A stretch of DNA of 64,000 bases, from assembly GCA_964343195.1 (NCBI GenBank), contig CAYFIR010000009.1, positions 47,941 through 111,940 of the forward strand, given 5' to 3'. The notes under the pieces were generated by a model. The model was not told the DNA's origin and did not search any database. It was given only the letters and a program-made list of their open reading frames with translations. This document shows, piece after piece, positions 53,756 through 62,523 of the stretch; the first letter of the stretch is position 1, and every line of letters begins with the position of its first letter. The stretch is from CAYVAP01 sp964343195. GTDB lineage: Bacteria > Bacteroidota > Bacteroidia > J057. The position numbers and the translations under genes are program-made.

Positions 53756-54280
53756 ATGCAGGATCAGGAAACCAATGGATATCAACTGGCACGATCTATC
53801 GGGCTAAAATATGGTGGCTGGCTTGGCCTTGGGCTGGGCGCAGTTACCATTGTTTTGTATGCGGTAGATGCATTCAGCAATCAATGGGAAATAGGGGTCA
53901 GCGTGTCTGCAATGCTGTTGATCATGCTGGCAGCCATGCTGACTTTTCGAAAGTCCAATGGCGGCTTCATGACACTGGGACAGGGGTTTCGGGTAGGGCT
54001 TACCACTGCAGTAATGGCCGCTCTGGTCAATACCGTGATGACGCAGATATACACACAGCTGATAGATACCGAAGCTACCCAACGCGCATTGGACCGGTCC
54101 AGTCAACGAATGTTACAGGCGGGAGAAAGTGTGGATAGGGTGAGCCTGTATGTTCAGTTTATGGAAAAGCTGGCCCCTCCTCACATTGCGATTGCAGCTA
54201 CGCTTATCACCGTGGCATTTTTTGGGGCGATTGCAGCGCTGATTTTGGGAATGCTGTTAAAGCAAAACCCCAGACAATAG
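53756..54280 (+). CDS. DUF4199 membrane protein
   Basis: The 174-residue protein fits the DUF4199 family, which is nearly confined to Bacteroidota. It has four hydrophobic segments (about 18-38, 45-62, 75-98 and 145-168), with a GQGFRVGL motif between the second and third and a charged loop from about 100 to 140 before the last segment. The family has no known function. A hairpin overlapping its stop codon serves as a terminator for the opposite-strand gene. It probably forms its own transcript. Confidence 0.9.
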   Translation: MQDQETNGYQLARSIGLKYGGWLGLGLGAVTIVLYAVDAFSNQWEIGVSVSAMLLIMLAAMLTFRKSNGGFMTLGQGFRVGLTTAVMAALVNTVMTQIYTQLIDTEATQRALDRSSQRMLQAGESVDRVSLYVQFMEKLAPPHIAIAATLITVAFFGAIAALILGMLLKQNPRQ

Positions 54281-54287
54281 TCTGGGG
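54262..54287 (-). terminator. minus-strand terminator inside the end of the DUF4199 gene
   Basis: CCCCAGAC (54268-54275) pairs perfectly with GTCTGGGG (54280-54287) across AATA. On the minus strand it is followed by TTTTGCTTTAA. It overlaps the TAG at 54278-54280, so coding and terminator functions share bases. Confidence 0.75.
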
Positions 54288-54300
54288 CATGGGATATTAC

Positions 54301-54513
54301 TTAATTGACATAGATGATACCTATGCCGAGCTGTCCGAGGTAAACCGATTTCCCACCAATAATGATGCGTCCAATTACATCGTGATGTAGTGGTAGCGAT
54401 ACTTCACCATTTCGACTTGTAATCCCAAAGTCCCATTGGCCGAGAGTTCGCACGATTACCTGCTGATTAGACAGCGGGTGCCCATTTGTCTTTAAGACGC
54501 GGAAAGTTACCAT
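54301..54513 (-). CDS. small beta-rich protein of unknown function
   Basis: The 70-residue protein has no signal peptide. Its strand pattern (FRVLKTNGHPLSNQQVIVRTL, ITSRNGEVSLPL, GRIIIGGKSVYLGQ) resembles a compact Ig-like or transthyretin-like fold such as carboxypeptidase-regulatory modules. The NG...SRNG turn spacing is typical. It is transcribed from the minus strand and followed by a good terminator, and lies about 115 bp downstream of the ankyrin gene on the same strand. Function unknown; a link with the ankyrin protein is possible. Confidence 0.6.
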   Translation of the reverse strand: MVTFRVLKTNGHPLSNQQVIVRTLGQWDFGITSRNGEVSLPLHHDVIGRIIIGGKSVYLGQLGIGIIYVN

Positions 54514-54629
54514 TAAACAAGGGGTTTAAAGTAAAGGGTCAGAATGACAAACAGGGAAAGCGTCTATAAAGATAAAGAACGGGAGAAATTAGACAGATGC
54601 TCCAATTTACGGAATGTAAGATATTTATG

Positions 54630-56039
54630 TTACTCCTTTTCCATGAAATTGAAAATTTCCTGTTGATACCCCTGGCTTACACCGTGTAGGTAGCTGGCCC
54701 CGCTTCTGTTTCTTATCTGCATATTGGCCCCCATGTTGATCAGGTTTTTTATGGTCTTTACCTGACTGTTGTAGGCTGCAAAGTGGAGTGCGGTATTGCC
54801 GTCTCCATCGGTGGCGTCAAGCTCCGCAGACTGCTCAACCAGGAAGGCAACAAGAGCCACATGGCCAAACCACCCTGCGAGATGTAAAGGTCTAACCCCC
54901 TGATCCATAGCGGCTTCTATATTTGCATTGGCGGCGATCAGCGCTTTGACGCATGGCTGACACCCAATTCTGACGGCTACATGAAGTGCGGTCATACCCC
55001 GATGGTTGGCGATTTCAGTGTCCGCTCCAAGGTCAATCAGGGCACTGATTAGAGGAGCAGATTTTACTTCGGCGGCCAGGTGTAGGGGAGTATTAAACAG
55101 GTAATTCCGATGGTTGGGATTGGCACGGTAGGAAATCAGCAAATGAGCCATTTCCAGTTGCTCATGTTTGATGGCCAAATGTAGCGGGGTATTGCCATTA
55201 CGATCCTTGACCTCTGTAGCTGCTCCTTTTTTCAGGAGACTTTCCGCCTCTTTGGTATCTCCAGCGATGGCAGCATGGTGTAAGAGAAACAGCCCTTCCT
55301 GATCAGGATTATGAATTTTCGTGATCTGTGCCTTCGAGGCCCCGTCCGGTTGGGAGGCTGTTGCAGAGCGGGTTGGGGACTGCTGGGATCGAGTGGGTTG
55401 CTGTACAATTGGCTTGAGAGTTACCTGATCGGATATCCAGTTTACAGGAGATACCAGGTAGGCGGTGACCAGTTCTATCGCAATGTCAACCCAGCTCCGA
55501 TTCTGGCCAGGAAAGGTTATCTCTGCCCATTCGTCTCCATTCTGGTTTTTGCAGGCCAGAAAGGTATCTCCCCATTGTACCATACGGAGCTCGTCAATGG
55601 CTTCGAGCTCGGCCCGCAGTTGCAGGAACTTTTGTGGTACATGGCCCTTTGGGGTGGCTTTTTTCGGGATAACTGTCAAGGCAATAGGGGCGGCATCGGG
55701 CAGCATAGTCCGCAGTTTTTGAAGTTCATTCAGCGTTTCCAGAAGCTGATTCTCTTCGATTATCTGCCAGACTCCCTGGACAGCGGTGGCCTGCGCCATT
55801 GTGAGGTCTCCGAGATACTGCTGCTTGTTCCCTTCAATGAGCAGGCCTTCGACGACCGCTGATAGCTTTCTCCCGGATTGAACGGTGCCGCGTTTGAGGC
55901 ATATTTCAGAAGTGGAGTTCTTCTGGAAGCAGCTTCTGATGTAGGCGGCCATAATCGCAGCGGAGCGCGATAGTTCTTTTGCCGGAATTTGAGGTGCCCA
56001 AGCTGCCTCGCCTGATGTCGGGAGAGTAGGTACGGTCAT
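54630..56039 (-). CDS. ankyrin-repeat protein with uncharacterised N-terminal domain
   Basis: The ATG at 56039 gives 469 residues (MTVPTLPTSGE); a longer frame from 56072 adds 11 residues. Residues about 30-190 form an uncharacterised alpha/beta region (YIRSCFQKNSTSEICL, LRAELEAIDELRMVQWG, WAEITFPGQNRSWVDI). A Gln/Ser/Thr-rich linker (about 215-240) leads to seven ankyrin repeats (about 243-469), with good consensus units such as DRNGNTPLHLAI and NHRGMTALHVAVRIG. No signal peptide or membrane segment is present, so it is likely cytosolic. Ankyrins mediate protein contacts; the partner is unknown. Confidence 0.88.
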   Translation of the reverse strand: MTVPTLPTSGEAAWAPQIPAKELSRSAAIMAAYIRSCFQKNSTSEICLKRGTVQSGRKLSAVVEGLLIEGNKQQYLGDLTMAQATAVQGVWQIIEENQLLETLNELQKLRTMLPDAAPIALTVIPKKATPKGHVPQKFLQLRAELEAIDELRMVQWGDTFLACKNQNGDEWAEITFPGQNRSWVDIAIELVTAYLVSPVNWISDQVTLKPIVQQPTRSQQSPTRSATASQPDGASKAQITKIHNPDQEGLFLLHHAAIAGDTKEAESLLKKGAATEVKDRNGNTPLHLAIKHEQLEMAHLLISYRANPNHRNYLFNTPLHLAAEVKSAPLISALIDLGADTEIANHRGMTALHVAVRIGCQPCVKALIAANANIEAAMDQGVRPLHLAGWFGHVALVAFLVEQSAELDATDGDGNTALHFAAYNSQVKTIKNLINMGANMQIRNRSGASYLHGVSQGYQQEIFNFMEKE

Positions 56040-56156
56040 GATGGTAAGCCTTGTTTGGGATATATTCCCCAAACCTTGTGCCCACCACCGTTTTTTTGCC
56101 CTCTACAGTTGCTATGAGGGGGTAATTGGTTGAATTTGGAGGATAAGCGGCATTCG

Positions 56157-57290
56157 TCAACTTGCGTGCTGGGTGAGAATTGATTTTAACTGACTGACTG
56201 CCTCATCCAGGTCAGATTGGGTGGTGCCCATTCCAAAAGAAAACCTCACCGTATTGCGGATGGCGCCATCTGAAGCTCCGATCTGCTGAAGCACATGTGA
56301 CCCTTGCAAAGCACCGGAGTTGCACGCAGAGCCTGCTGATGCCGCAATTCCACCGAGATCGAGATTGAAAAGAAGCATCAGGTCTTCCTCTACCGGAAAA
56401 CTAACATTGAGGATGTTGGGTAGGGAGTGTTCCGGGTCACCGTTGAACTCGACCTCGGGGAATGTCTGAGCAAGTTGGTCGCGCAGATAGTTTTTGAACC
56501 CCAGGGCAGTTTGCTGCTTGGTTTCAATGTTTTGGTAGGTCTTTTCGAGGGCAAAGGTCAGTCCCATGATGCCGGGCAAATTTTCTGTCCCTGCCCGAAG
56601 TTCTCGTTCCTGACCTCCTCCGCTGATCAAAGCTGGAAGCTGTACCCCTTTTCTCACATAGAGAAACCCGGTTCCTTTGGGTCCATTAAATTTGTGGGCA
56701 GAGGCTGTGATGAAATCCACCGGAATTTCTGCCAGATTCAGCCTGATCTGCCCGATGGTCTGAACAGTATCCGAATGGAACCTTGCATTGTAGGCGTGGC
56801 ACAGCTCTCCTATGGCATGAAGGTCGTACAGTGTGCCGATCTCATTGTTTCCATGCATGAGGCAGACGAGGCTCCCGGGATGAGCTTTAAGGGCATTTTC
56901 CAGCTCGGCCAGGTCAATGTGGCCTTTACGGTCAACGGACAGCCACGTTGCAGTGATTTTTTCTTCGTGTTCAAGGTGCTCGACCGGATGGGTGACGGCG
57001 TGGTGCTCGATCCGGGTGGTAATGATGTGTTTGATACCGAGCGCCACACTGCCCTGAATGACAGTATTGTCTGCCTCTGTTCCACCGCTGGTGAAGTATA
57101 TTTCGTAGGGCTTGCAGTTGAGCAAGCTGGCCAATCTACGCCTTGCATCTTCGATGGCGCTGCGTTGTTCCCGCCCATAGGCATGGGTAGAGGACGGATT
57201 TCCGGTAAAATCGAGGAAATAGGAATGCATGTATTCAAATACCTCCGGGTCAAGAGGCGTGGAAGCGGCGTGGTCGAGGTAGATGGGCAT
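56157..57290 (-). CDS. cysteine desulfurase (NifS/IscS-like)
   Basis: This PLP enzyme takes sulfur from cysteine and hands a persulfide to Fe-S, thiolation or other acceptors. The ATG at 57290 gives 377 residues (MPIYLDHAAST); a start at 57362 would overlap the -7 element. The PLP lysine is Lys200 in ASAHKFNGPKG, His96-His97 lie in RIEHHAVTH, and the catalytic Cys323 is in SAGSACNSGALQ. The short loop around the Cys (SACNSG, without a long insertion) resembles the NifS/IscS group. No iscU or suf genes are adjacent, so this copy may serve another pathway such as tRNA thiolation. Confidence 0.94.
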   Translation of the reverse strand: MPIYLDHAASTPLDPEVFEYMHSYFLDFTGNPSSTHAYGREQRSAIEDARRRLASLLNCKPYEIYFTSGGTEADNTVIQGSVALGIKHIITTRIEHHAVTHPVEHLEHEEKITATWLSVDRKGHIDLAELENALKAHPGSLVCLMHGNNEIGTLYDLHAIGELCHAYNARFHSDTVQTIGQIRLNLAEIPVDFITASAHKFNGPKGTGFLYVRKGVQLPALISGGGQERELRAGTENLPGIMGLTFALEKTYQNIETKQQTALGFKNYLRDQLAQTFPEVEFNGDPEHSLPNILNVSFPVEEDLMLLFNLDLGGIAASAGSACNSGALQGSHVLQQIGASDGAIRNTVRFSFGMGTTQSDLDEAVSQLKSILTQHAS

Positions 57291-57359
57291 ATGAGTTGAA
57301 GGTTCAAAGTTCAGAGTTTCCCGGAATACCGCAGAGGCTGTATTGATTTGGGAAGCAAA

Positions 57360-57367
57360 CAAATTTA
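57360..57367 (-). promoter_or_regulatory. -7 element (TAAATTTG) for cysteine desulfurase
   Basis: On the minus strand the octamer reads TAAATTTG, an exact TAnnTTTG match. It would start transcription about 63 nt before the ATG at 57290 and supports that start over the upstream one. No clear -33 element. Confidence 0.4.
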
Positions 57368-57463
57368 CTCTTCAAACGGCATTTACCGAAATGTGGGATT
57401 TCCCACCAAGAGCCTGAGGGATGAGAACCTTCAACCTTGAATCATGGCTTTTTTAATTATTCC

Positions 57464-58549
57464 CTAAAATTCCAGCGTTAACTGCTGCGGGGTATCCAGT
57501 TCCTCATTGTTTAGGTTGGACAAAGAGACCCCCAGCAGCCGTACAGGTTCGGGAGGAAATTCTGGTTGGTGGAGCAGGGCTTCGACGATGGGCATGATTT
57601 CTTCGAAGGTAGAGAGGAAAGTTTTGCTACTGCGGCTACGGGTATTGATGACAAAGTCGTGGTACTTGATCTTGAGGGTCACCGTACGCCCGGCGAGGTT
57701 GACGGCCTGCATACGGTCCACTACCTTTTGGACAATTGGAGTCAATCGGGAGATCATTTCTCCCTCGGTTTTGAGGTCCTCGAAAAAGGTGTTTTCAGCC
57801 CCAACAGACTTGCGGATGCGATCTGGCTTGACGGGGCGTTTATCCAGCGCTCGGACGATGCGGTAGTAATGCCGTCCCGATTTGCCAAACAGTTTTGCCA
57901 GGTCAATTTCGCTACGTGCTTTGAGGTCGGCCCCGGTGAAAATCCCCAGTCGCTGCATCTTCTCAGCAGTTTTGGCCCCGATCCCAAAGAATTTGCCGAT
58001 CTCCAGCTTTTCCAGAAATGCCTCGGCCCGGTCAGGTGGGATGAGAGTCATCCCATTGGGTTTGTTGATGTCGGTCGCGACTTTGGCGAGAAATTTATTG
58101 ATGCTGATACCTGCCGAAGCTGTCAGTTGGGTTTCCTCCAGAATGCGCTGCCGGATTTCCCGTGCGATCTGGGTGGCGGTGAGGATGCCTTTTTTGTTTT
58201 CCGTTACATCGAGGTAGGCTTCATCCAGCGAAAGAGGCTCCACGAGATCGGTATATTCGAAGAAAATCTCCCGAATCTGCCTGGAAACCTCCCGGTATTG
58301 ATCGAAGCGGGACCGAACGAAAATCAGATCGGGGCAGAGCCGGGCTGCGGTTACAGATGGCATGGCCGATCGCACACCATATTTTCTTGCCTCGTAGCTG
58401 GCGGCGGCGACGACCCCGCGTTTGCTGGAACCCCCTACAGCTACGGGTTTGCCTTTCAGGTCAGGGTTATCGCGCTGCTCCACGGATGCATAGAAGGCAT
58501 CCATGTCAATGTGAATGATTTTGCGAATGTATTCGGGAGGGATGGTCAC
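57464..58549 (-). CDS. dinB: DNA polymerase IV (Y-family translesion polymerase)
   Basis: This polymerase copies past DNA lesions at low fidelity. No ATG precedes the first motif in frame, so I place the start at GTG 58549 (361 residues, MTIPPEYIRKIIHIDMDAF). The catalytic metal ligands are Asp15 (HIDMDAFY), Asp109 and Glu110 (SLDEAYLD). The YEARKYGVRSAMP fingers motif, the little-finger domain (about 240-345) and a C-terminal clamp-binding QLTLEF are present. The GTG lies 17 bp downstream of the stop of the ECF sigma factor gene, so the two are likely one transcript. Length is normal. Confidence 0.95.
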   Translation of the reverse strand: MTIPPEYIRKIIHIDMDAFYASVEQRDNPDLKGKPVAVGGSSKRGVVAAASYEARKYGVRSAMPSVTAARLCPDLIFVRSRFDQYREVSRQIREIFFEYTDLVEPLSLDEAYLDVTENKKGILTATQIAREIRQRILEETQLTASAGISINKFLAKVATDINKPNGMTLIPPDRAEAFLEKLEIGKFFGIGAKTAEKMQRLGIFTGADLKARSEIDLAKLFGKSGRHYYRIVRALDKRPVKPDRIRKSVGAENTFFEDLKTEGEMISRLTPIVQKVVDRMQAVNLAGRTVTLKIKYHDFVINTRSRSSKTFLSTFEEIMPIVEALLHQPEFPPEPVRLLGVSLSNLNNEELDTPQQLTLEF

Positions 58550-58566
58550 CGGATGCGAAAAGCTGT

Positions 58567-59400
58567 CTAGAGCTTTAAGATACGCATATTTTTCATGTCG
58601 AGGACCTCCACTTTTAGCCGGGTAATGGCCACACCATCGCTGTCTAGCTGGATGATGCAGATGGGCTGTATGCCAATGAAAGCCACCAGAGTAGGCATAC
58701 CCTGCCACCAATGGTGCTGAAAGCTGGTAACACCTCGCAGGATACCCATCAATGGAAGCCCTGCGGCTTGACGCCCCACGGAAGTGCCTGCTATCGCCGC
58801 CGGACGGGCGATGTCAATCTGGATATCCTCTCTGAGAATTTCCAGTAGCCCGGCCATGTTTTCTCCTTCACATACCTCAACAAAGGTCTGCACCAGGTGC
58901 TCGTGGTGAACAGGGTCAACCTCATAGCGTTCACGCTCATCCTGGATATGTTTTTTTGCCCGGCGGAGGATCTGCCGGGAATAAGCCTCATTCACATCGA
59001 GGATAGCTGCGATTTCCTTATGGCTATAATGAAAAACTTCCTTGAGCAGAAACACTGCCCGTTCCTGAGGCGAAAGCTTGGCCAGCATGGCCCGCATCCC
59101 CAGCGAAAGCGTCGGCCCCAGATCCAGGCGGCTGGGAGTTGGGGCAACCAGTAGCTGTTCGTACTGGGTTGCTACATCCTCGGTTTGCTCTCGCTTGCGG
59201 TCGCGAAGGTGGTTCAGGCACTTGTTAACCAGCATCCGCACGAGGTAGGCCTGCTCATTTTCAATGCCTTTCTGATCCATGGAAAGCCACTTGAGCATGG
59301 TTTCCTGGACGAGATCCTCAGCGTCGTCCATGTTGCCCAGCAGGTTGTAGGCAATAGGGAAAAGCAGGGACTGATATTCGGTGATGATGGGCTTGACCAT
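58567..59400 (-). CDS. ECF-type sigma factor with SnoaL-like C-terminal domain
   Basis: The ATG at 59400 gives 277 residues (MVKPIITEYQSLLF); an in-frame ATG at 59448 would add 16. Sigma region 2 spans about 5-75 (AYNLLGNMDDAEDLVQETMLKW) and region 4 about 115-170 (LSPQERAVFLLKEVFHYSHKEIAAILDV). The C-terminal 100 residues (about 178-275) fit the SnoaL-like extension of the SigJ/ECF41 group, but the DGGGK motif of ECF41 is not visible. Such extensions replace a separate anti-sigma factor by intramolecular control. dinB follows 17 bp downstream, so this sigma factor may control, or be expressed with, translesion synthesis. Confidence 0.88.
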   Translation of the reverse strand: MVKPIITEYQSLLFPIAYNLLGNMDDAEDLVQETMLKWLSMDQKGIENEQAYLVRMLVNKCLNHLRDRKREQTEDVATQYEQLLVAPTPSRLDLGPTLSLGMRAMLAKLSPQERAVFLLKEVFHYSHKEIAAILDVNEAYSRQILRRAKKHIQDERERYEVDPVHHEHLVQTFVEVCEGENMAGLLEILREDIQIDIARPAAIAGTSVGRQAAGLPLMGILRGVTSFQHHWWQGMPTLVAFIGIQPICIIQLDSDGVAITRLKVEVLDMKNMRILKL

Positions 59401-59576
59401 GGCGAGAGGAAATTCGTTAAGAGGCTTCTGGTTGATGACACCTAACAATCTCAGGACGTGACAGGTTAATCAATATTGTGGGTCCCAACGGTCGTTCTTC
59501 TTCTGAATACGGGGATCGATGTTCTGGTTGCCTTATACCACATTCCTCATACCATTTTACCTGATAGCGCCTACTT

Positions 59577-60308
59577 ATGCTAAACCGTCTTTCTTTCCTG
59601 ACATTTTTACTGGTTATGGGTTTTCTCTCCTGCCAGAATACCCCACCGGAGATGCCAACACTTCAAACCGAGGAACCTTCTGAACCCGTTCAGGATACGG
59701 TGATCAGCTATCTGGCCCTTGGAGATTCCTATACGATTGGCCAGTCAGTGCCGGAAGAAAAGCGCTGGCCCACCCAATTGATGGATTTGCTGAATGATTC
59801 ACTACTGGGAGTCGATATGCCTCGCTACATTGCCCGAACAGGTTGGACGACAGATGAACTTCAGGCTGCGATGGACGATACTTCCTGGCTGGCTGACACT
59901 TTTGATCTGGTATCTCTGCTTATAGGGGTAAATAACCAGTATCGTGGCTATCCATTTGATCAGTATGTGCGGGAGTTTCCGGCATTGTTGGAGCAGGCGC
60001 TGTCACTGGCGCAGGGGAATGTGACGCGCGTATTTGTGGTGTCGATTCCCGATTACGGAGTGACTCCGTTTGGGCAGGGAAGCAATCCTGACAAGATTGC
60101 TCGGGAACTGGATGCCTACAATGCCTTTGCCAAAGAAACCGCCGACTCTATGGGCATCGCCTTTTACAACATCACTGATATTTCCCGGGAGGCTTTGGAC
60201 GATCCCACACTGGTGGCCTCGGACAACCTGCACCCCTCCGCAGAAATGTATCGCCGCTGGGTGGATGAAGTGGTGGGGCCGGGAGTAATGGAGCAGCTTC
60301 AGGATTGA
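59577..60308 (+). CDS. SGNH/GDSL hydrolase lipoprotein
   Basis: The 243-residue protein has the signal MLNRLSFLTFLLVMG with lipobox FLSC (Cys19). Block I is LALGDSYTIG with nucleophile Ser51. Block II/III glycine and Asn appear in ARTGWTTDEL and LIGVNNQYRG. Block V is DNLHPS with Asp216 and His219 completing the catalytic triad. SGNH enzymes are esterases of varied specificity; membrane-linked forms often deacylate cell-wall or capsule sugars. It is expected in the periplasm or at the outer membrane. A strong terminator follows. Confidence 0.92.
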   Translation: MLNRLSFLTFLLVMGFLSCQNTPPEMPTLQTEEPSEPVQDTVISYLALGDSYTIGQSVPEEKRWPTQLMDLLNDSLLGVDMPRYIARTGWTTDELQAAMDDTSWLADTFDLVSLLIGVNNQYRGYPFDQYVREFPALLEQALSLAQGNVTRVFVVSIPDYGVTPFGQGSNPDKIARELDAYNAFAKETADSMGIAFYNITDISREALDDPTLVASDNLHPSAEMYRRWVDEVVGPGVMEQLQD

Positions 60309-60325
60309 GCTTTCTTCTGGACAAA

Positions 60326-60364
60326 AAAACTGGGACGAGGCAGTAAAAGCCTCGTCCCAGTTTT
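60326..60364. terminator. strong bidirectional terminator
   Basis: A perfect 16-bp stem AAAACTGGGACGAGGC/GCCTCGTCCCAGTTTT with a seven-base loop lies between the convergent GDSL and SH3 genes. Confidence 0.93.
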
Positions 60365-60395
60365 ACTTTAAGAACTCAGGGCGATGAATTCCGCA

Positions 60396-61352
60396 CTACT
60401 CCTCCAGTTTCTTGGAAGTAAAGTAGCCGAATACATAGCCTACCTGGCCGTCTTTTTCAATCTCGTACCAGTAGTCCTCCATGCCACGAATCGTTGCGAG
60501 GTCTCCACGACGGCGGATAGTCAGGATGTCGCCCTGGCTAACCTGAAACACCACGTTGTCAGCCTCGGTATCCGGTTCGCTGCGAACGTTGAGCTTGTCA
60601 GCAGTGATGTAGAGTTGATTGGCAGGCAGATCAGGAATGGTAGGAACGTCACTCAGAGCCTCTTTTACCTTTGGCATGAGAGAGGACATGGAGAAGCTCG
60701 GGTTATCGGCAATACGGCTAAGTGCTTCTTCGCGCGCAGTAGGGTTGCTTTCATCCATGGCTCGGTCGAGCAGGATCGCCACAGTCACATCGATTTCGTC
60801 GGTTTCGTATTTCGAAGTGCCTGTCTGAATCCAGCCTTTTTTCTTGCGCTCTTTGCCTACAACTTCCACCCAGTCATCACGGTCTCCAGTCAGTACGGCA
60901 AAGATTTCACCTTCTTCGAATACATCGTCGGTCATGGTGGTGAGGTCAGGACGACGGTACACCTGGATGTCTTCCACTGCGACAGCTCGCATAGCGTCCA
61001 CTGCCAGCAGATATTTGTTCACCCAGCCTTCCTGGCCATCAGCCAGGCGAACCTTGATATAGGTGCGATCTTCAGATTCAATTTCTTCTTCCTCGCCCAT
61101 GGAGGTAACCAATTCACCGAAATTAACGGTGGTAATGTACTTGGCGGAGCGTCCAGCCTCCTCGCGGAGTCCGGCTTTGTTCCAGAGACTCACAGCCAGG
61201 GGAGTTGCACTGCGCATGGCGGAAGAAGGTTCGTCAGCAGCGGCCATTTCCTGATCAGAAGATGGAGCATCGCTTTGGCTTTCGTCATCGCCACAACCCG
61301 CCCATAGCAGAGCAAGGAGAATCAGAAGAAGCGAAATGAGGGAATTTTTCAT
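60396..61352 (-). CDS. lipoprotein with bacterial SH3 domains
   Basis: The 318-residue protein has the signal MKNSLISLLLILLALLWAGC with Cys20 as lipid site and an acidic Ser/Asp-rich linker (about 21-45). Three SH3-like domains follow: about 50-120 (ALREEAG, YIKVRLADGQEGWVNKYLL), 125-185 (VYRRPDL, DDWVEVVGKERKKKGWIQTG) and 250-318 (LNVRSEPDTE, YWYEIEKDGQVGYVFGYFTS). An alpha-helical segment (about 190-240) separates the second and third. SH3b domains usually bind cell-wall peptides. It is monocistronic by its terminator and the divergent SDR gene upstream. Confidence 0.88.
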   Translation of the reverse strand: MKNSLISLLLILLALLWAGCGDDESQSDAPSSDQEMAAADEPSSAMRSATPLAVSLWNKAGLREEAGRSAKYITTVNFGELVTSMGEEEEIESEDRTYIKVRLADGQEGWVNKYLLAVDAMRAVAVEDIQVYRRPDLTTMTDDVFEEGEIFAVLTGDRDDWVEVVGKERKKKGWIQTGTSKYETDEIDVTVAILLDRAMDESNPTAREEALSRIADNPSFSMSSLMPKVKEALSDVPTIPDLPANQLYITADKLNVRSEPDTEADNVVFQVSQGDILTIRRRGDLATIRGMEDYWYEIEKDGQVGYVFGYFTSKKLEE

Positions 61353-61549
61353 AATGGTAGAACAGGTCGTTTTTAGAAAGGGATTATGATCGCCCCCAAT
61401 CTAAGCATTTTTTGAAGTTTCGGTTTAAAAATATGGATGCTAATACTACCTTCCCTGAGCCGGAGCTACAATCAGAAAGAGCAAATGCGGGGAAATATAG
61501 ACTTATTGGATTGTTGACTCCGGGCTATTGAACCCAGAACCATATCACT

Positions 61550-62341
61550 ATGCATCTCGATCTTACTGGAAAAAATGCCCTCGTGGGAGGATCTTCTCAG
61601 GGAATAGGCCTGGCCAGCGCCATAGAACTGGCTGACCTTGGGGCAAATGTAACCTTGCTGGCCAGGAACAAAGAGGCATTGATCAAGGCGGTTTCAGCCT
61701 TGCCCCTGCACAAGGATCAGCAACACGACTACCTGGTCGCAGATTTTTCGGAGCCAGAAGCAGTCGCTGAGACTGTGAAAACCTATTTGGAGGACAAACG
61801 AAAAATCTTCCACATCCTGATCAACAATACAGGAGGCCCTCCCGGAGGTCCGATTGTCGAAGCAGACCTTGACGCATTTTTTGATGCTTACCGGATGCAC
61901 CTCGCTTGTAATCACAAACTGGCGCAACTCTGCCTCCCTGGGATGAAAGAGGCCAAATATGGCCGCATAGTGAATGTGATTTCCACCTCGGTGAAAATTC
62001 CCATTGCAGGATTGGGGGTCTCCAACACGACCCGCGGAGCTGTGGCTTCCTGGGCCAAAACCTGGTCCAATGAAGTAGCTCGTTTTGGCATTACTGTCAA
62101 CAATGTACTACCTGGTATGACCGATACCGTGCGTCTACGCAGGCTGATTGACAAGTGGGCTGCCGATCGTGGGATCAGTGTAGCTGAAATGAGAGAGGAA
62201 TTAAAGGGCAAAATTCCCGCTCACAGAGTGGCTGAGCCGTCCGAAGTCGCTCACGCGGTGGCGTTTTTGGCTTCTCCTGCGGCTTCTTATATCAATGGGG
62301 TGAGCCTGCCTGTAGATGGCGGGAGAACGGGAGCCATATAG
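61550..62341 (+). CDS. SDR-family protein lacking the Tyr-x-x-x-Lys catalytic motif
   Basis: The 263-residue Rossmann protein has a modified NAD-binding motif GGSSQGIG (13-20) and NNTGGPPGG where NNAG is usual. The Ser of the catalytic site is Ser145 (VISTS). The Tyr and Lys are replaced: 13 and 17 residues further lie Ser158 and Arg162 (GVSNTTRGAV). This matches a known subgroup of beta-ketoacyl-reductase-like SDRs that keeps the fold but lacks the catalytic tetrad. The C-terminal part (SPAASYINGVSLPVDGGRTG) is normal. Function is unknown; it may bind a nucleotide or catalyse by another mechanism. Confidence 0.9.
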   Translation: MHLDLTGKNALVGGSSQGIGLASAIELADLGANVTLLARNKEALIKAVSALPLHKDQQHDYLVADFSEPEAVAETVKTYLEDKRKIFHILINNTGGPPGGPIVEADLDAFFDAYRMHLACNHKLAQLCLPGMKEAKYGRIVNVISTSVKIPIAGLGVSNTTRGAVASWAKTWSNEVARFGITVNNVLPGMTDTVRLRRLIDKWAADRGISVAEMREELKGKIPAHRVAEPSEVAHAVAFLASPAASYINGVSLPVDGGRTGAI

Positions 62342-62479
62342 TTTGCAGGGCAATCCTTGGGAGTAGAACGCAAATGTAAGCGACAATTAGTGTCAGTATT
62401 CTGAATTGTACGTCTATTTACATATTTCGTTTTTGCAAAATAATGGGGTTGCATGGGGAGTTTTTTGCGGCGAATCTGT

Positions 62480-62487
62480 TACATTTG
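62480..62487 (+). promoter_or_regulatory. -7 element (TACATTTG) for VWA gene
   Basis: An exact TAnnTTTG octamer 36 bp before the ATG at 62524. TTTG at 62464-62467 is close but too near to be a normal -33 element. Confidence 0.4.
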
Positions 62488-62523
62488 ATTATTCGCGCAT
62501 TATACTCCTAAAATTAACCCATT

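Noticed and set aside
56427..57299. Plus-strand frame (290 codons)
   Set aside because: It mirrors the cysteine desulfurase gene.
57566..58570. Long plus-strand frame (334 codons)
   Set aside because: It is the complement of dinB and has no independent family features.
60384..61307. Plus-strand frame (307 codons)
   Set aside because: It mirrors the SH3 lipoprotein gene on the other strand.
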